This document shows, in pieces, positions 16,829 to 26,502 of a stretch of 64,000 nucleotides of DNA (its first letter is position 1; every line of letters begins with the position of its first letter). Source of the DNA: Chlorobiota bacterium (GTDB lineage Bacteria > Bacteroidota > Ignavibacteria > Kapaibacteriales > NICIL-2); the NCBI GenBank assembly GCA_026415505.1, contig JAOAGY010000021.1, forward strand, positions 1 to 64,000, written 5' to 3'. The translations under genes were made by a program, and so were the position numbers. The notes under the pieces are model-generated. The model made no database searches. It was not told the origin of the DNA and saw only the letters and a list, made by a program, of their open reading frames with translations.

Positions 16829-17845
16829 ATGGAAGACGACGCTCTGCATGCAGGAGCAATTCTCCGCCAAAAGCGCATCGCGGCTGGATTGTCCATTGCC
16901 GATGTCAGTCGCCTCAGCGGCATTCGCGCGACCGTCATCGAAGCGATCGAAGCAGGCTCGTTCGACGCGATGCCGGCAGTGTACATGCGCTCGTTCGTCC
17001 GACGGTACGCACGTGCGATCGGTGTCGATGAACGCGAGCTGCCTTCGATCGAAAGTGAGCCGCCACGCCAATCGCGACGAGCGATTCACTCCCAACCACC
17101 ACCGACTACCGAATCACCGAGCAGCCGTAGAACGATCGTCGCCATTGCGGCGCTCCTTGTCGCTGCGGTAGCGGGTTACTTGATGCTGTCGCCTTCAGAC
17201 TCACCGACACGAACACCAACCAGTGACAGCAGCCAAGCACCGGTCGAAACGCTTCGTACGACGCCGAGCGGAGGCGGACTGCTCGACTATTTCGGCGCGA
17301 CGAGCGGCGACAGCATTCGCCTGGAAGCGATCGCAACCGATACGGCGTGGATGAGCGTGACGATGGACGGTCGCCGCAGCGAGCAAGTTACTTTGCGACC
17401 CGGCGATCGGCGCCAGTGGACTGCCAACGAGGCGATCGTCGTTTCGATCGGCAACGTCGGTGGCGTCGAGCTGTATCGTAACGGCACAAAACTACCGTCG
17501 CTCGGTGCACGCGGTGAAGCTGTACGCTACGTCAAAATCACTGCGACCGACGTGATCCCCAGCACGAGCAGTTGGGCACGCAAGCGGGATTCGGTACTCG
17601 AAACACTTCGCAGTCGCCCTCCGCAGACGGTATCGAACTCGACCGTGAGCCAATCCCCGCGTCAGCCATCGTCTGCCACGGCAACCTCGCCACAGCAACG
17701 GCAGACAGTGCAGCCACGGACTGCGATTTCATCCGACGAGCGTCGTCGCCAAGAAATCCTGCGGCGAGCGGCACAGCAACGCCAGATCACACCTGTTCCT
17801 CCCAAAGTGCCTTTGCCGACGCCGACAAAACAATCGTCGCCGTGA
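16829..17845 (+). CDS. RodZ-like helix-turn-helix membrane protein
   Basis: This 338-residue protein has an N-terminal Cro-type helix-turn-helix (GAILRQKRIAAGLSIADVSRLSGI..., residues 8-70) of the HTH_25 kind. A basic linker, a single membrane segment (TIVAIAALLVAAVAGYLML, about residues 97-115) and a periplasmic DUF4115-like beta domain (IRLEAIATDTAWMSVTMDGRR...) follow. This is the RodZ layout, in which the cytosolic HTH binds MreB and supports rod shape. A long low-complexity Pro/Gln/Ser tail follows. It is convergent with kdsD, with 4 bp between the stops. No mreB is present in the window. Confidence 0.85.
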   Translation: MEDDALHAGAILRQKRIAAGLSIADVSRLSGIRATVIEAIEAGSFDAMPAVYMRSFVRRYARAIGVDERELPSIESEPPRQSRRAIHSQPPPTTESPSSRRTIVAIAALLVAAVAGYLMLSPSDSPTRTPTSDSSQAPVETLRTTPSGGGLLDYFGATSGDSIRLEAIATDTAWMSVTMDGRRSEQVTLRPGDRRQWTANEAIVVSIGNVGGVELYRNGTKLPSLGARGEAVRYVKITATDVIPSTSSWARKRDSVLETLRSRPPQTVSNSTVSQSPRQPSSATATSPQQRQTVQPRTAISSDERRRQEILRRAAQQRQITPVPPKVPLPTPTKQSSP

Positions 17846-17849
17846 GCGC

Positions 17850-18839
17850 TCAGATCGTCGAGCGCACGATGTCGTGAATGCGAACGACTCCGACACACTG
17901 CCCATCGGCAGTGACGACAGGGAGCACACCGATTTGCCGCTTTCGTCGCTCCATCGTCGCAAGAGCTTCGCCGAGCAATGCATCGGGTGCGATCGTTATC
18001 GGATTCGGCGTCATCACATCCGCAACACGGATCGGACGGATATCCTCGTACCGTTCGAGCGTGCGGCGAACGTCGCCATCGGTGATGATGCCGACGAGCC
18101 GTCCTTCGGTGATCACGCACACACAGCCGAGTCCTTTGCGGCTTATTTCGATGATCGCTTCGCGGAAGGAAGCATCGGGCGAAACAATCGGAATGCGATC
18201 CCCACGAGCCATCACATCGGCGACGGTCAGCGACAGGTTCTTTCCGAGCTGCCCCATCGGGTGAGAACGAGCGTAGTCGCCGATGGTGAACTCTTTGACC
18301 TGCATCAGCACGAGTGCGAGTGCATCGCCGAGCGCCAATGCGGCTGTCGTACTGGCACTCGGAACTGCGTCCCACGGACACGCTTCGCGTTCGACGCTCG
18401 CATCGAGGACAACGTCAACGACGCCGGCAAGGTAGCCATTCGGACTGCCCAGAATGCCGATAACCGGTATCCCACGCTGCTTGAGAAAGGGAACGAGCTG
18501 CACGAGCTCTTGCGTCGTACCGCTGCGAGAGAGAACGACGGCGACATCCTGCGGACAAAGCACGCCGATATCGCCGTGCAGCGCTTCGACCGGATGAAGA
18601 AAAATCGCCGGCGTTCCAACGCTCGATAGCGTTGCGGCGATCTTTTGCGCGATGATACCGGATTTGCCGATTCCGCTGACTGCAACGAGCCGTGCTGTGC
18701 GGAGCAATTCGATTGCACGAACGAAACTATCGCTCAATTGATTTGCGGTACGCCGAATGGCATCGGCTTCGATTGTCAAGATGCGGCGAGCTTCGGAGAG
18801 CAATTCGTTTGCGTTCATCGTTTGCATACCGCTTGTCAT
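17850..18839 (-). CDS. kdsD: D-arabinose-5-phosphate isomerase (KpsF/GutQ/KdsD)
   Basis: This 329-residue enzyme interconverts ribulose-5-phosphate and arabinose-5-phosphate for Kdo synthesis. It has an N-terminal SIS domain (VSGIGKSGIIAQKIAATLSS, and SRSGTTQEL) and two C-terminal CBS domains (DVMARGDRIPIV and DVMTPNPITI). The SIS motif HPVEALHGDIG and ARSHPMGQLGK are diagnostic. The start was set at ATG 18839, which overlaps the HIT stop as ATGA; ATG 18827 or 18818 is also possible. It implies that the organism makes Kdo-containing LPS, in line with an MsbA-like exporter further on. Confidence 0.93.
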   Translation of the reverse strand: MTSGMQTMNANELLSEARRILTIEADAIRRTANQLSDSFVRAIELLRTARLVAVSGIGKSGIIAQKIAATLSSVGTPAIFLHPVEALHGDIGVLCPQDVAVVLSRSGTTQELVQLVPFLKQRGIPVIGILGSPNGYLAGVVDVVLDASVEREACPWDAVPSASTTAALALGDALALVLMQVKEFTIGDYARSHPMGQLGKNLSLTVADVMARGDRIPIVSPDASFREAIIEISRKGLGCVCVITEGRLVGIITDGDVRRTLERYEDIRPIRVADVMTPNPITIAPDALLGEALATMERRKRQIGVLPVVTADGQCVGVVRIHDIVRSTI

Positions 18840-19180
18840 CCTGGCGGCCACCCCATCGGACGACCACCCAACAAGTGGCAGTGAAGGTGGAAGACCGTTT
18901 GCCCTGCTTCGGCGTTCGTGTTGATGACGAGCCGATAACCACGCTCGCTGAGCTGCTCTGCTGCTGCGATCCGTTTTGCAACGAGCAGAATGTGACCGAG
19001 AAGCTCGCGATCGTCGTCGGTTGCGTCGTTGAGCGTCGGTATGGGCTTTTTCGGAACGATGAGGATATGCACGGGAGCTTGCGGTGCAATGTCGCGGAAG
19101 GCGATCACGAGATCGTCTTCGTAAACGATCGCTGCCGGTAGCTCGCGGCGGATGATTTTCGAGAAAACCGTTTCGCTCAT
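18836..19180 (-). CDS. HIT-family nucleotide-binding protein
   Basis: This 114-residue histidine-triad protein begins MSETVFSKIIRRELPA, the usual HINT/HinT start (FxKIIxGEIPA). It has the catalytic triad motif HLHCHLLGG near its end. HinT-type enzymes are purine nucleoside phosphoramidate hydrolases. The ATG at 19180 gives the canonical N-terminus, and the longer track ORF reads through a terminator hairpin. The stop overlaps the kdsD start by 4 bp, so the pair forms an operon read from the -7 element at 19207-19214. Confidence 0.93.
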   Translation of the reverse strand: MSETVFSKIIRRELPAAIVYEDDLVIAFRDIAPQAPVHILIVPKKPIPTLNDATDDDRELLGHILLVAKRIAAAEQLSERGYRLVINTNAEAGQTVFHLHCHLLGGRPMGWPPG

Positions 19181-19206
19181 CGTACACATCGCAACAGTGG
19201 GCAGCG

Positions 19207-19214
19207 CAAAAATA
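19207..19214 (-). promoter_or_regulatory. -7 promoter element TATTTTTG for HIT-kdsD (in a terminator T-tract)
   Basis: The minus strand reads TATTTTTG, an exact TAnnTTTG match, 27 bp before the HIT ATG. The same T-run forms the tail of the terminator hairpin of the upstream gene at 19217-19244. Confidence 0.45.
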
Positions 19215-19244
19215 GAGAGGGCAGCGTACCGATACGCTGCCCTC
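19207..19244 (-). terminator. Rho-independent terminator of the 1569-residue T9SS protein gene
   Basis: On the minus strand a perfect 12-bp stem (GAGGGCAGCGTA) with a 4-nt loop, at 19217-19244, starts 25 bp after the stop codon. It is followed by TCTATTTTTGC. The stem is GC-rich and symmetrical, and it is the strongest terminator in the window. Confidence 0.85.
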
Positions 19245-19269
19245 GCGACTTTCCGCGACTGCGCCGAGA

Positions 19270-22200
19270 TCAGCGCAAGAGCGACATCCGTTTGACTTCG
19301 ACGCGTTCGCCGACTTTGAGACGATAGAGGTAGGTTCCGTTGGCGACGGGGTTGCCTTGCTCGTCGGTACCGTCCCATCGCACCATCTGATAGCCCGACT
19401 GCACGTCGCCGCGCACGAGTTTTTTGACGACGTTACCGAGCACATCGACGACGTCGAGTTCGACCGGTGTGTTTGCCGGCACAGTGTAGGCGATCGTCGT
19501 CGTGGTGCTGAACGGATTCGGCGTATTTTGTTCGAGCGCGATGTCGGCTTGCTCAGTGAAGTCAAAGCGTAGCGTGCCGCTGTAGCTGATCGACCCGTCT
19601 CGGCTGACTTGTCGCAGGCGGTACTCGTACACCTTGCCACCACTGACAGTGCGGTCGGTGTAGGCATAGCTCAACGGCTTCGACGAAGTGCCATTGGAAG
19701 CTTGCGACGGTACGAACGTCAGATCGTTCCACTGGTCGCTCCCGGCGATACGGCGCTCGACGTAGAAGCCATGGTTGTCGGTTTCCGACGAGGTTTCCCA
19801 CCACAAATCGACGGCGGACGAACGCTTGGCTCCTTCGAAGAGCGTGATTTCGACCGGAGTTACGCGAGCGTACTTCCTCGGTCCATACGAGCGATTGCCG
19901 AGATAGGGAAGAATCATCGGGAGCCAACTACCACGGGTAAACGACATACCCTGACCAATGTAGCCTCTGTAGTCGAGGAAGTTGTAAGCTACATTGCCGA
20001 CGGTCGGGACGAACTCTGCCCACTGCCCACTGCCGACAGAATTCTCGAAGACGAATTTCGAATCGTTGATAAGCGTTCCTTGGATCGTACGCCGGCGGAA
20101 CGATTTCTCGATGAGCAGGTTGATGTTGTTCGCACCAGGTATCGGGAACGCGTTGTAGTTCCCTAATTGGATACCCATACGTTGACCGACGGCTCCCAAC
20201 TCGAATCCAACCGAGCTGAGCTGGGCAACAGCAGCCCAGTATGTTCCTGGCGGCAACACGACGGGGCGTTCCAGCAGGTACGTCGTGTACTCGTTGTATT
20301 TGACGTCCCCGCTGACATCCATACCGCGATAAGCACGGAGAACGCTGCCCTGAATCGGGTTACCCGACGGAATACCGCCTTGGTCCGAATAGATTGCGAA
20401 GCGAATATTGTCGGTATTCGAGTTGAGCGACCCGAACCACGCTTGGAATCCATAGACGGTATCTTGCGTGGTTAGCTCGAACTTCATCGCAATTTGCCCC
20501 GACCCGTTTCCACCATCGGCGCCAGCAGCAGTCACATTACTGTAGGCTGCAGACTGATAACCGAGCAGGTTCAAACCTTTGCCGAACATACGAATAGTCG
20601 GTTCGTTAGGTACCTCATTTTGCGCCGTCGGGTCATGGTAGGAGAACGAGGGACCGAACGTCATTTGGAAGATACTGAATGTCGAGTCGTTGAGCGGCTC
20701 GAGGTCTCCGCCCGGATACTCGACTTTCGCCGCAATGATGTAATTGTCCTGGTTCGAACGCGCCGATTCCCGAGCATTCCATGCAGGCATGGTCATTTCT
20801 CGATCCTCATTCCCTTTGATATAGGGGATCACGACGGTTCGGTAGTACACATAACGCTGATCTACGTTGGGGTTCTGGGCATCGTTACGATCGGCGATCG
20901 TAACACGAACCGGGAATGCCTGTCCGGGTAAGCCGGTATTGTTGCTGATCTTCACTCGGATCGGGATGCGCTGCGCTTGACTGGCTGGCGTCACGCGATA
21001 GGGCCAGCTTGCTACGACCGTCATCACTTCCAGGTCGGTTACTTCCCGCGGGAAGAGGATACGGATATTCTTGAGGAAAATCGGGTCGTAATCATCGGAA
21101 GGACCATTGAGAATCGAATGATCGCGTGCATGCCAACGAAAACGTATGCGGAAGTACTGCGCACCTTCATTGGGAGCGTTGATGAAGGTATCGGGTATTG
21201 GGATATAGACCTTCCTCCATTCGAAGTCCTTGCCGTCATCGAAGGGATCGACAACCAGACCCTGCGCTTTGGTCAGCGGTGTATCTTTATCGACCGGATG
21301 GAAACCTCGACGATAACCACCTCCACCCCAGACGCTCCAGGCGGGGTTGTCCGTAATAGCAGATTGCCCACAGCAGCGAGGATGCCAGTTCCATTCGAAC
21401 GCTGGAGCACCAGGCACATTCGAAACAACGACGTTATTGATCAGATCACGCGTCGGACGAGCGAACTCGACGAACAAGATGTCTTGAACATCCTCTGCTG
21501 TTGTTCCTGGAATAACGATCCCCGCTGTTGGGCCCTGATCGAAGTACGCCACACGAGGTTCAGGACCTGTCAATTCGCTCGAAGCCCAATCACGTGGATA
21601 GCCATCGGTCTTCTTTGCAGCGCGGTGGAATGCGAACGATAGCACTGCCCCTTTCCGATTGCGCAAATCAATCGGGAAAGTAATCAGCGTATCCCCACCC
21701 GTACCAATGATGAGGGGCTGTCCATCGGGCTGCTGTACTTCCCGATCGAGCCGAATGACCGGAGTTTTGAGAGTGAAGAAGGGGTTATTCGCTGCAGCAA
21801 ACTCGCCTCGTGGTGGCGGTGGATTGTTCGTCGCTTCATCACCATCGAGCACATCTGCTCCGATGCTGATGAACTTCAATACGGAAGGAATCGGACTGCC
21901 ACCGACAACGTGATACTCACGGATGTCTTCATTGAGCTGAGTCAGGCGGCGGCTGACGAAAAGACGGAATTTTACCGTATCGTCAAATGGCCACATGTCC
22001 TTGTAGCCAACGCCATTGGAATCGACTGGCACAGCGATAACGTAGGCGGTAAAGCGCCCAATTTGATCATCAATGAATTCGTTCGGCTCAAATGGTGGGA
22101 ACTGGACTTGGACATACGCATACGGAGGAACTCCATTGAGCGCGGGCGGCGGATTCGTCGCCGTAAAGACCGTGGTCGTACCCGACGTTTGGAACGTACC

Positions 22201-23979
22201 GAGCCGATAACCACCGACTGTCCAGTTCGAGTTGTCGCTGTAGAACGAATTGATCCGTACCAAGCGGTTATACACCACCCGCCCCGTCGCATCGTTGACG
22301 ATGCGGAATCGAGCGCTGAACTTGATGTTCTGGGGCTGATAATTGACGCCTTGCGGACCTTGAATATCGTTCGACATGTTCTGGAAGACCGCGATCGGCT
22401 GGATTCCACCGAGCCGTTCGTGTCCAGCAAGAATTTCGAAGTTTCTCAAATTCGCCGATGGCACAACGACAGTATAGTCAGCCGGTTGGTTGGGATCGCG
22501 TGGCTTGACACGATACTCGGTCGTTACAGCTCGGACAGTGTTCTTCCACTGCTTGAACTGCACAATCATGCTTTGTCCCGGGGTGCGATTGTCGGACGCT
22601 TGTGCTCCGGTCGTCGTACCCGTAACGAACACAACCGGTTGATACCCAGAGGCTGTCTGCGTATAGTACATCGTGTACTGGGTGTAACGAACTGTCGCGC
22701 CAGATGTACCATTGAGCGAGTTATAGGTGATGTGTCGCGCTTGTCCCCGTATCGCCAGTGTCGTGTTCATGCGCAACATATCCGCGGCGCGGTATGGGCG
22801 TCCGAACGCATCGTAAGCGATACCCTGCAGGTTGGTGAAAACAACGTGGATGGATGAATCCGAACGATTCAGCACGACAGCGATGCTGAACGAGATAAAG
22901 TTCTGGTCCCCTGGGCGGATGTTCGCAGGATACGTGTACGTGCCGACTAGTGCACCATTACGGTAAAACCGCCATTGCCCGCGCGGTGTCAAGTTTTGAT
23001 ACCAAATGATGAGGCGATCACCGTTGATCGAGCGCTTGTAGAAGACTTTTCCGTAGTCGTCGATGTAATTGTCGCGAGGATTGAATACCGACAACTGCAA
23101 ATCGCCCCAACACGGAAGAATCAACGGCGGCTGATTGACGAAGTTCGCAACACCTGCTATCCCATCGTTGCCCGGCTTGTTGTTGGGATTGCGGATACCA
23201 TCTTGAGCATTAGTGCTGCTTTCGGAAATCGTACCGATACCCGGTGCTTTGCCAAGAGCGATACAGCGATACCCATAATCGTCCGGTGTCGGATCGGTTG
23301 CACCGCTCGAACCTTGCGGGGCGCGTGTGTCTTCTGCTTGTGGATCGTAATACGAAAAGACGCCCGGAGCTATTTCCCGCTGAGTACGTTGCCCGTTCTC
23401 GTCGTAGAAATAGCGACGGTTGCTGAGTGCTATGATGCCGTTGGTCGAAACATAAAAGCTATCGTAGCGGACACCGTTGAAGTAAAAGTCGAAACCGATA
23501 GGAATCGGACCAGCGAATGCGTTGTCGGTCGAATCGGTGCCGTATGGCAGTTGCGCTGTCTTCGTCGCTGGATTTTGGAAATACGGCTTTCCCTCTGGAT
23601 GCCCAATCCAGTACGAATCGGGGAATTGATGCGGACCACTGACGATTTGCCGCCATGTCGTGGGTTGGTAGTTCAGATCAATTTCGTCCACTGGCGTGCG
23701 GAACGGATAGTTCTTCCACGCGGGATCGGCATTGTCGTCGCTATCGACGATGTAGTACCCCGTCGAAACTGTTGGGTTGATCGTATTCTTGACTGCAGGA
23801 TTGGGATTGGGATTGTCCGACGGCCCAAGTGGGAACGGACGCGGGAAGGATCCGTTGTTGTCCACTTTGCCGATCGTACTCCGGCGCTGCTCGTCAGCAC
23901 CTTTGCCATCGCCATCGGCAAAGGCAACACCGGCAAGGGCTGCCAGGACCGAGCAAACAAGAATCAATTTGTACCGCAT
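19270..23979 (-). CDS. Very large secreted protein with T9SS-type C-terminal domain
   Basis: This 1569-residue protein has a signal peptide (MRYKLILVCSVLAALAGVAFADG). The long beta-rich, Asn/Asp/Pro-rich body has no catalytic motif that I recognise; FDFYFNGVRYDSFYVSTNGIIALSN near residue 150 resembles a nidogen-like or jelly-roll unit. The last 85 residues are a typical type IX sorting domain (NTPNPFSTTTTIAYTVPANTPVELDVVD..., then WDGTDEQGNPVANGTYLYRL and KRMSLLR). It is therefore probably exported and attached at the surface. Its codon use looks less GC-rich than that of its neighbours. The start at 23979 places the signal peptide at the N-terminus. Confidence 0.88.
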   Translation of the reverse strand: MRYKLILVCSVLAALAGVAFADGDGKGADEQRRSTIGKVDNNGSFPRPFPLGPSDNPNPNPAVKNTINPTVSTGYYIVDSDDNADPAWKNYPFRTPVDEIDLNYQPTTWRQIVSGPHQFPDSYWIGHPEGKPYFQNPATKTAQLPYGTDSTDNAFAGPIPIGFDFYFNGVRYDSFYVSTNGIIALSNRRYFYDENGQRTQREIAPGVFSYYDPQAEDTRAPQGSSGATDPTPDDYGYRCIALGKAPGIGTISESSTNAQDGIRNPNNKPGNDGIAGVANFVNQPPLILPCWGDLQLSVFNPRDNYIDDYGKVFYKRSINGDRLIIWYQNLTPRGQWRFYRNGALVGTYTYPANIRPGDQNFISFSIAVVLNRSDSSIHVVFTNLQGIAYDAFGRPYRAADMLRMNTTLAIRGQARHITYNSLNGTSGATVRYTQYTMYYTQTASGYQPVVFVTGTTTGAQASDNRTPGQSMIVQFKQWKNTVRAVTTEYRVKPRDPNQPADYTVVVPSANLRNFEILAGHERLGGIQPIAVFQNMSNDIQGPQGVNYQPQNIKFSARFRIVNDATGRVVYNRLVRINSFYSDNSNWTVGGYRLGTFQTSGTTTVFTATNPPPALNGVPPYAYVQVQFPPFEPNEFIDDQIGRFTAYVIAVPVDSNGVGYKDMWPFDDTVKFRLFVSRRLTQLNEDIREYHVVGGSPIPSVLKFISIGADVLDGDEATNNPPPPRGEFAAANNPFFTLKTPVIRLDREVQQPDGQPLIIGTGGDTLITFPIDLRNRKGAVLSFAFHRAAKKTDGYPRDWASSELTGPEPRVAYFDQGPTAGIVIPGTTAEDVQDILFVEFARPTRDLINNVVVSNVPGAPAFEWNWHPRCCGQSAITDNPAWSVWGGGGYRRGFHPVDKDTPLTKAQGLVVDPFDDGKDFEWRKVYIPIPDTFINAPNEGAQYFRIRFRWHARDHSILNGPSDDYDPIFLKNIRILFPREVTDLEVMTVVASWPYRVTPASQAQRIPIRVKISNNTGLPGQAFPVRVTIADRNDAQNPNVDQRYVYYRTVVIPYIKGNEDREMTMPAWNARESARSNQDNYIIAAKVEYPGGDLEPLNDSTFSIFQMTFGPSFSYHDPTAQNEVPNEPTIRMFGKGLNLLGYQSAAYSNVTAAGADGGNGSGQIAMKFELTTQDTVYGFQAWFGSLNSNTDNIRFAIYSDQGGIPSGNPIQGSVLRAYRGMDVSGDVKYNEYTTYLLERPVVLPPGTYWAAVAQLSSVGFELGAVGQRMGIQLGNYNAFPIPGANNINLLIEKSFRRRTIQGTLINDSKFVFENSVGSGQWAEFVPTVGNVAYNFLDYRGYIGQGMSFTRGSWLPMILPYLGNRSYGPRKYARVTPVEITLFEGAKRSSAVDLWWETSSETDNHGFYVERRIAGSDQWNDLTFVPSQASNGTSSKPLSYAYTDRTVSGGKVYEYRLRQVSRDGSISYSGTLRFDFTEQADIALEQNTPNPFSTTTTIAYTVPANTPVELDVVDVLGNVVKKLVRGDVQSGYQMVRWDGTDEQGNPVANGTYLYRLKVGERVEVKRMSLLR

Positions 23980-24049
23980 GGTACCCTCGGAAAAATTGTG
24001 GAACATTCGACCGATTATTGCTCGCGAAAATTTCATGGCTCACGTTGTG

Positions 24050-24057
24050 CAAAAGTA
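24050..24057 (-). promoter_or_regulatory. -7 promoter element TACTTTTG for the large T9SS protein
   Basis: The minus strand reads TACTTTTG, an exact TAnnTTTG match, about 70 bp before the ATG at 23979. This implies a longer leader than for other genes here. A TTG lies 13 nt upstream. The gap 23980-24178 holds nothing else recognisable. Confidence 0.45.
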
Positions 24058-24178
24058 ATGCACCTGCTTTCAATTTTGTTTCGTGACAACGGGGCTGCAA
24101 TCACGACGACAGGCACCGCATGCGTTGCAGCAGAAAACCGACACCTGCCACCGAGTGTAAAAATGCAAAAAAATGTCG

Positions 24179-24802
24179 CTACAACCAAAAGTTTTTCGCT
24201 CGTATCCGCGCACACACTCGATCGAGTGCAGCTGGGTAGTACCAGCGTTCAGCCGTTTGAACGCGCTCCATGAGTGTTTCAGGCGTGTCCGTGGCAAAGA
24301 TAGGAACACGCACTTGTTCCAGAATTGCACCAGTGTCGTAGTTGTCGTCAACCAAATGGACGCTCATGCCAGTACACCGCTCTCCCGCTGCCAAAACCGC
24401 TCGGTGGACGTTGATGCCGTACATCCCTTTCCCGCCGAATTTCGGGAGCAGTGCCGGATGAATATTGACGATGCGACCAGCATAAGCGGAAACGACCTCG
24501 GCTGGCACCTTCAACAAATAGCCCGCCAGTGCAACCATCTCGACGGCATACGCCGAAAGAAGCTCGAGGAGAGTAGTGACGTATTTCTCGCGGTTGTCGA
24601 AGTCGCGTGGCGATAGAACACGGGCATCTACGCCGAAGTCACGCGCAACGTCGAGGATGCCAGCATCGCTGCGATTGCTGAGCACGACAACGCAGCGATA
24701 TAGCGCCTTGCCGGACCGCTCGTGATCGAGCAGCGCTCGCGCCGTCGTGCCGCGTCCCGAACCGAAAACCGCTGTGCGAACGCTATCGCTTTGCTCGCCC
24801 AC
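24179..24802 (-). CDS. purN: Phosphoribosylglycinamide formyltransferase PurN
   Basis: This 207-residue enzyme transfers a formyl group from 10-formyl-THF to GAR in purine synthesis. The catalytic Asn and His are in GRIVNIHPALLPKFGG and the Asp in VHLVDDNYDTGAIL. The N-terminal phosphate loop is FGSGRGTTARALL. The GTG start at 24802 gives a normal N-terminus and overlaps the end of the Rossmann-fold gene by 20 bp, so translation is likely coupled. The track start at 24994 lies deep inside the upstream gene and is not supported. Confidence 0.93.
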   Translation of the reverse strand: MGEQSDSVRTAVFGSGRGTTARALLDHERSGKALYRCVVVLSNRSDAGILDVARDFGVDARVLSPRDFDNREKYVTTLLELLSAYAVEMVALAGYLLKVPAEVVSAYAGRIVNIHPALLPKFGGKGMYGINVHRAVLAAGERCTGMSVHLVDDNYDTGAILEQVRVPIFATDTPETLMERVQTAERWYYPAALDRVCARIRAKNFWL

Positions 24803-26471
24803 CGCCTTCTTCTGCGTAGAGGATGTACGCCGCGAGTTTGCCTTCGTTGATCGTTTCGAAATTGTCCCAGTACTCGGCGGTGAATTCCGCACGAGAACTG
24901 GTATCGCCGTCGTCGCTCGAACACCGCTCCATAATCGTGCGACAGCGCTCGATCCACCGTTGCCAGTTGCTCTGGCGAAGATCGAGCCAACCATCGTGGC
25001 ACCAACGTTCGATGTTGTCGGGCGTCATTGTGCGATCGGTCGTTGTCGGCGACGGTACGAGCACGCTCGCCCCGCGCAGATACCGCTTGCCATCGCTGAG
25101 CAAAATCGGCAGTCCCACCGAGAGAACCGTCGAACGAAACTCGGCATTGGCAGCAATGAATGCGTCGGCGCGATGTGCGAGTTCTGCAGCATCGGTATGA
25201 GCGACTGCACGCACCGATCCCGCAATCGCTCGAAGAATCGCCGCTTCATAGAGCAATTTCGTCAAGCGTGGCGGTCCGAGCAACTCGAACCCGATGCTCG
25301 TATTGCCATGCTGAGCTTCCAGCTTCCGCAACGTTGCGATCGCACGCTCGCGGAGCGCGCCGGCTCGATATGTCGGACCCATCACGCTCGCATCGAGTGC
25401 GGCAACGATTTCCCGTCCCGTCGCAGCACCGCGCAGCTCGTCCACAACGACGCGAGCAATCTCTTCCGGTGTGACCATCTCCATGAGCCCCACTGTCGTG
25501 ACGGTTTCGAACTCGGCGCGTCCGAAGATGCCATTTTCACCGGTGTCGATGAATACCGATTCCAGCGGGATGCCAAGTGAAACGACACCGTCGCTCTGGC
25601 TATGTTCGAACGTTCCATCGAGCGTACGTGCACGATCGAGTGGCATATCGCACCGTTCGATGACCTGCCCGCGTCGCACGATCGGACCGTAGCCAATGCG
25701 TTTCCACCCGATCGCCGCACTCGGTTTGACTTCCTTGACGACCGGACCGTCCGGCGTACGTGCCATCAAAAACAGCAACAGCGACTGTGCACCGGCAACG
25801 GCAGCTTTCGAAAGCAGAACGCGCGATGGACGCTCTTCGCTGTGCGTGAACGGAATGTTGAGCCCCATTCCGCCAGTGCCGCTTGTGCCCACCTTGAGAT
25901 AGACCCGCACTTTCGCATCGCGTAGCGAATGGTGCAGCACCTGCACGTGACGCACAAGCTGCGGAATGTACAGGCTCGCCAGCAGTTGTTCGACCTCGGC
26001 GGTTTCGGGCACGCGATCCTCGGCGAGCGTGCGAGCCATCCGCATCCCGGTTGTGTACACGTCCTGGTACGCAATCGCGGTCGCAGTGTTGACGCAATCG
26101 ATTACAGCGTCGGGTTGGTAAGTCATCAGCAAGTCGTAGAGCGCTTGGCGACGGAGAACCTGTTCGGTCAGTTCGCCGAGCGTGTCTTCGATCAATGCGC
26201 GGCGCCGCTCAGGATCGGCGAGCAACTCGTGTCGCGAGAGGTCTTTCCACTCTGTCCGCACGAAGATGTTGCCCCACCACGGCACGAATGTTTCATCGGG
26301 CAAAAGCGAAAACTGCCGTCGCAGTTGTGCGACTGCATCCTCGGCTTCCTCGCGACGCAGCGAGGTTACGATCACACGCGCTGGTTCATGGCGCATCAAA
26401 CGTTGGATGATGGCAGAGCCGACCAAGCCCCACCCACCCAACACCAGTACTGTCGAGCCTTTTAGTTCCAT
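24783..26471 (-). CDS. Uncharacterised Rossmann-fold NAD(P)-binding protein (SDR/epimerase-like)
   Basis: This 562-residue protein begins MELKGSTVLVLGGWGLVGSAI, a dinucleotide-binding G-x-x-G-x-x-G loop of SDR type. It then departs from known SDR enzymes. A distinctive core, VGTSGTGGMGLNIPFTHSEE followed by RPSRVLLSKAAVAGAQ, lies near residues 207-240, and the usual YxxxK catalytic pair is not obvious. I recall similar proteins annotated only as short-chain dehydrogenases in other FCB and Chloroflexi genomes, with no known activity. The downstream purN overlaps it by 20 bp. The ATG at 26471 is chosen because it places the glycine loop at the N-terminus; a -7 element lies 32 bp upstream. Confidence 0.8.
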   Translation of the reverse strand: MELKGSTVLVLGGWGLVGSAIIQRLMRHEPARVIVTSLRREEAEDAVAQLRRQFSLLPDETFVPWWGNIFVRTEWKDLSRHELLADPERRRALIEDTLGELTEQVLRRQALYDLLMTYQPDAVIDCVNTATAIAYQDVYTTGMRMARTLAEDRVPETAEVEQLLASLYIPQLVRHVQVLHHSLRDAKVRVYLKVGTSGTGGMGLNIPFTHSEERPSRVLLSKAAVAGAQSLLLFLMARTPDGPVVKEVKPSAAIGWKRIGYGPIVRRGQVIERCDMPLDRARTLDGTFEHSQSDGVVSLGIPLESVFIDTGENGIFGRAEFETVTTVGLMEMVTPEEIARVVVDELRGAATGREIVAALDASVMGPTYRAGALRERAIATLRKLEAQHGNTSIGFELLGPPRLTKLLYEAAILRAIAGSVRAVAHTDAAELAHRADAFIAANAEFRSTVLSVGLPILLSDGKRYLRGASVLVPSPTTTDRTMTPDNIERWCHDGWLDLRQSNWQRWIERCRTIMERCSSDDGDTSSRAEFTAEYWDNFETINEGKLAAYILYAEEGGGRAKR

Positions 26472-26502
26472 CGCTTCCACTGTCGGTACAAACAAACGGC
26501 GG

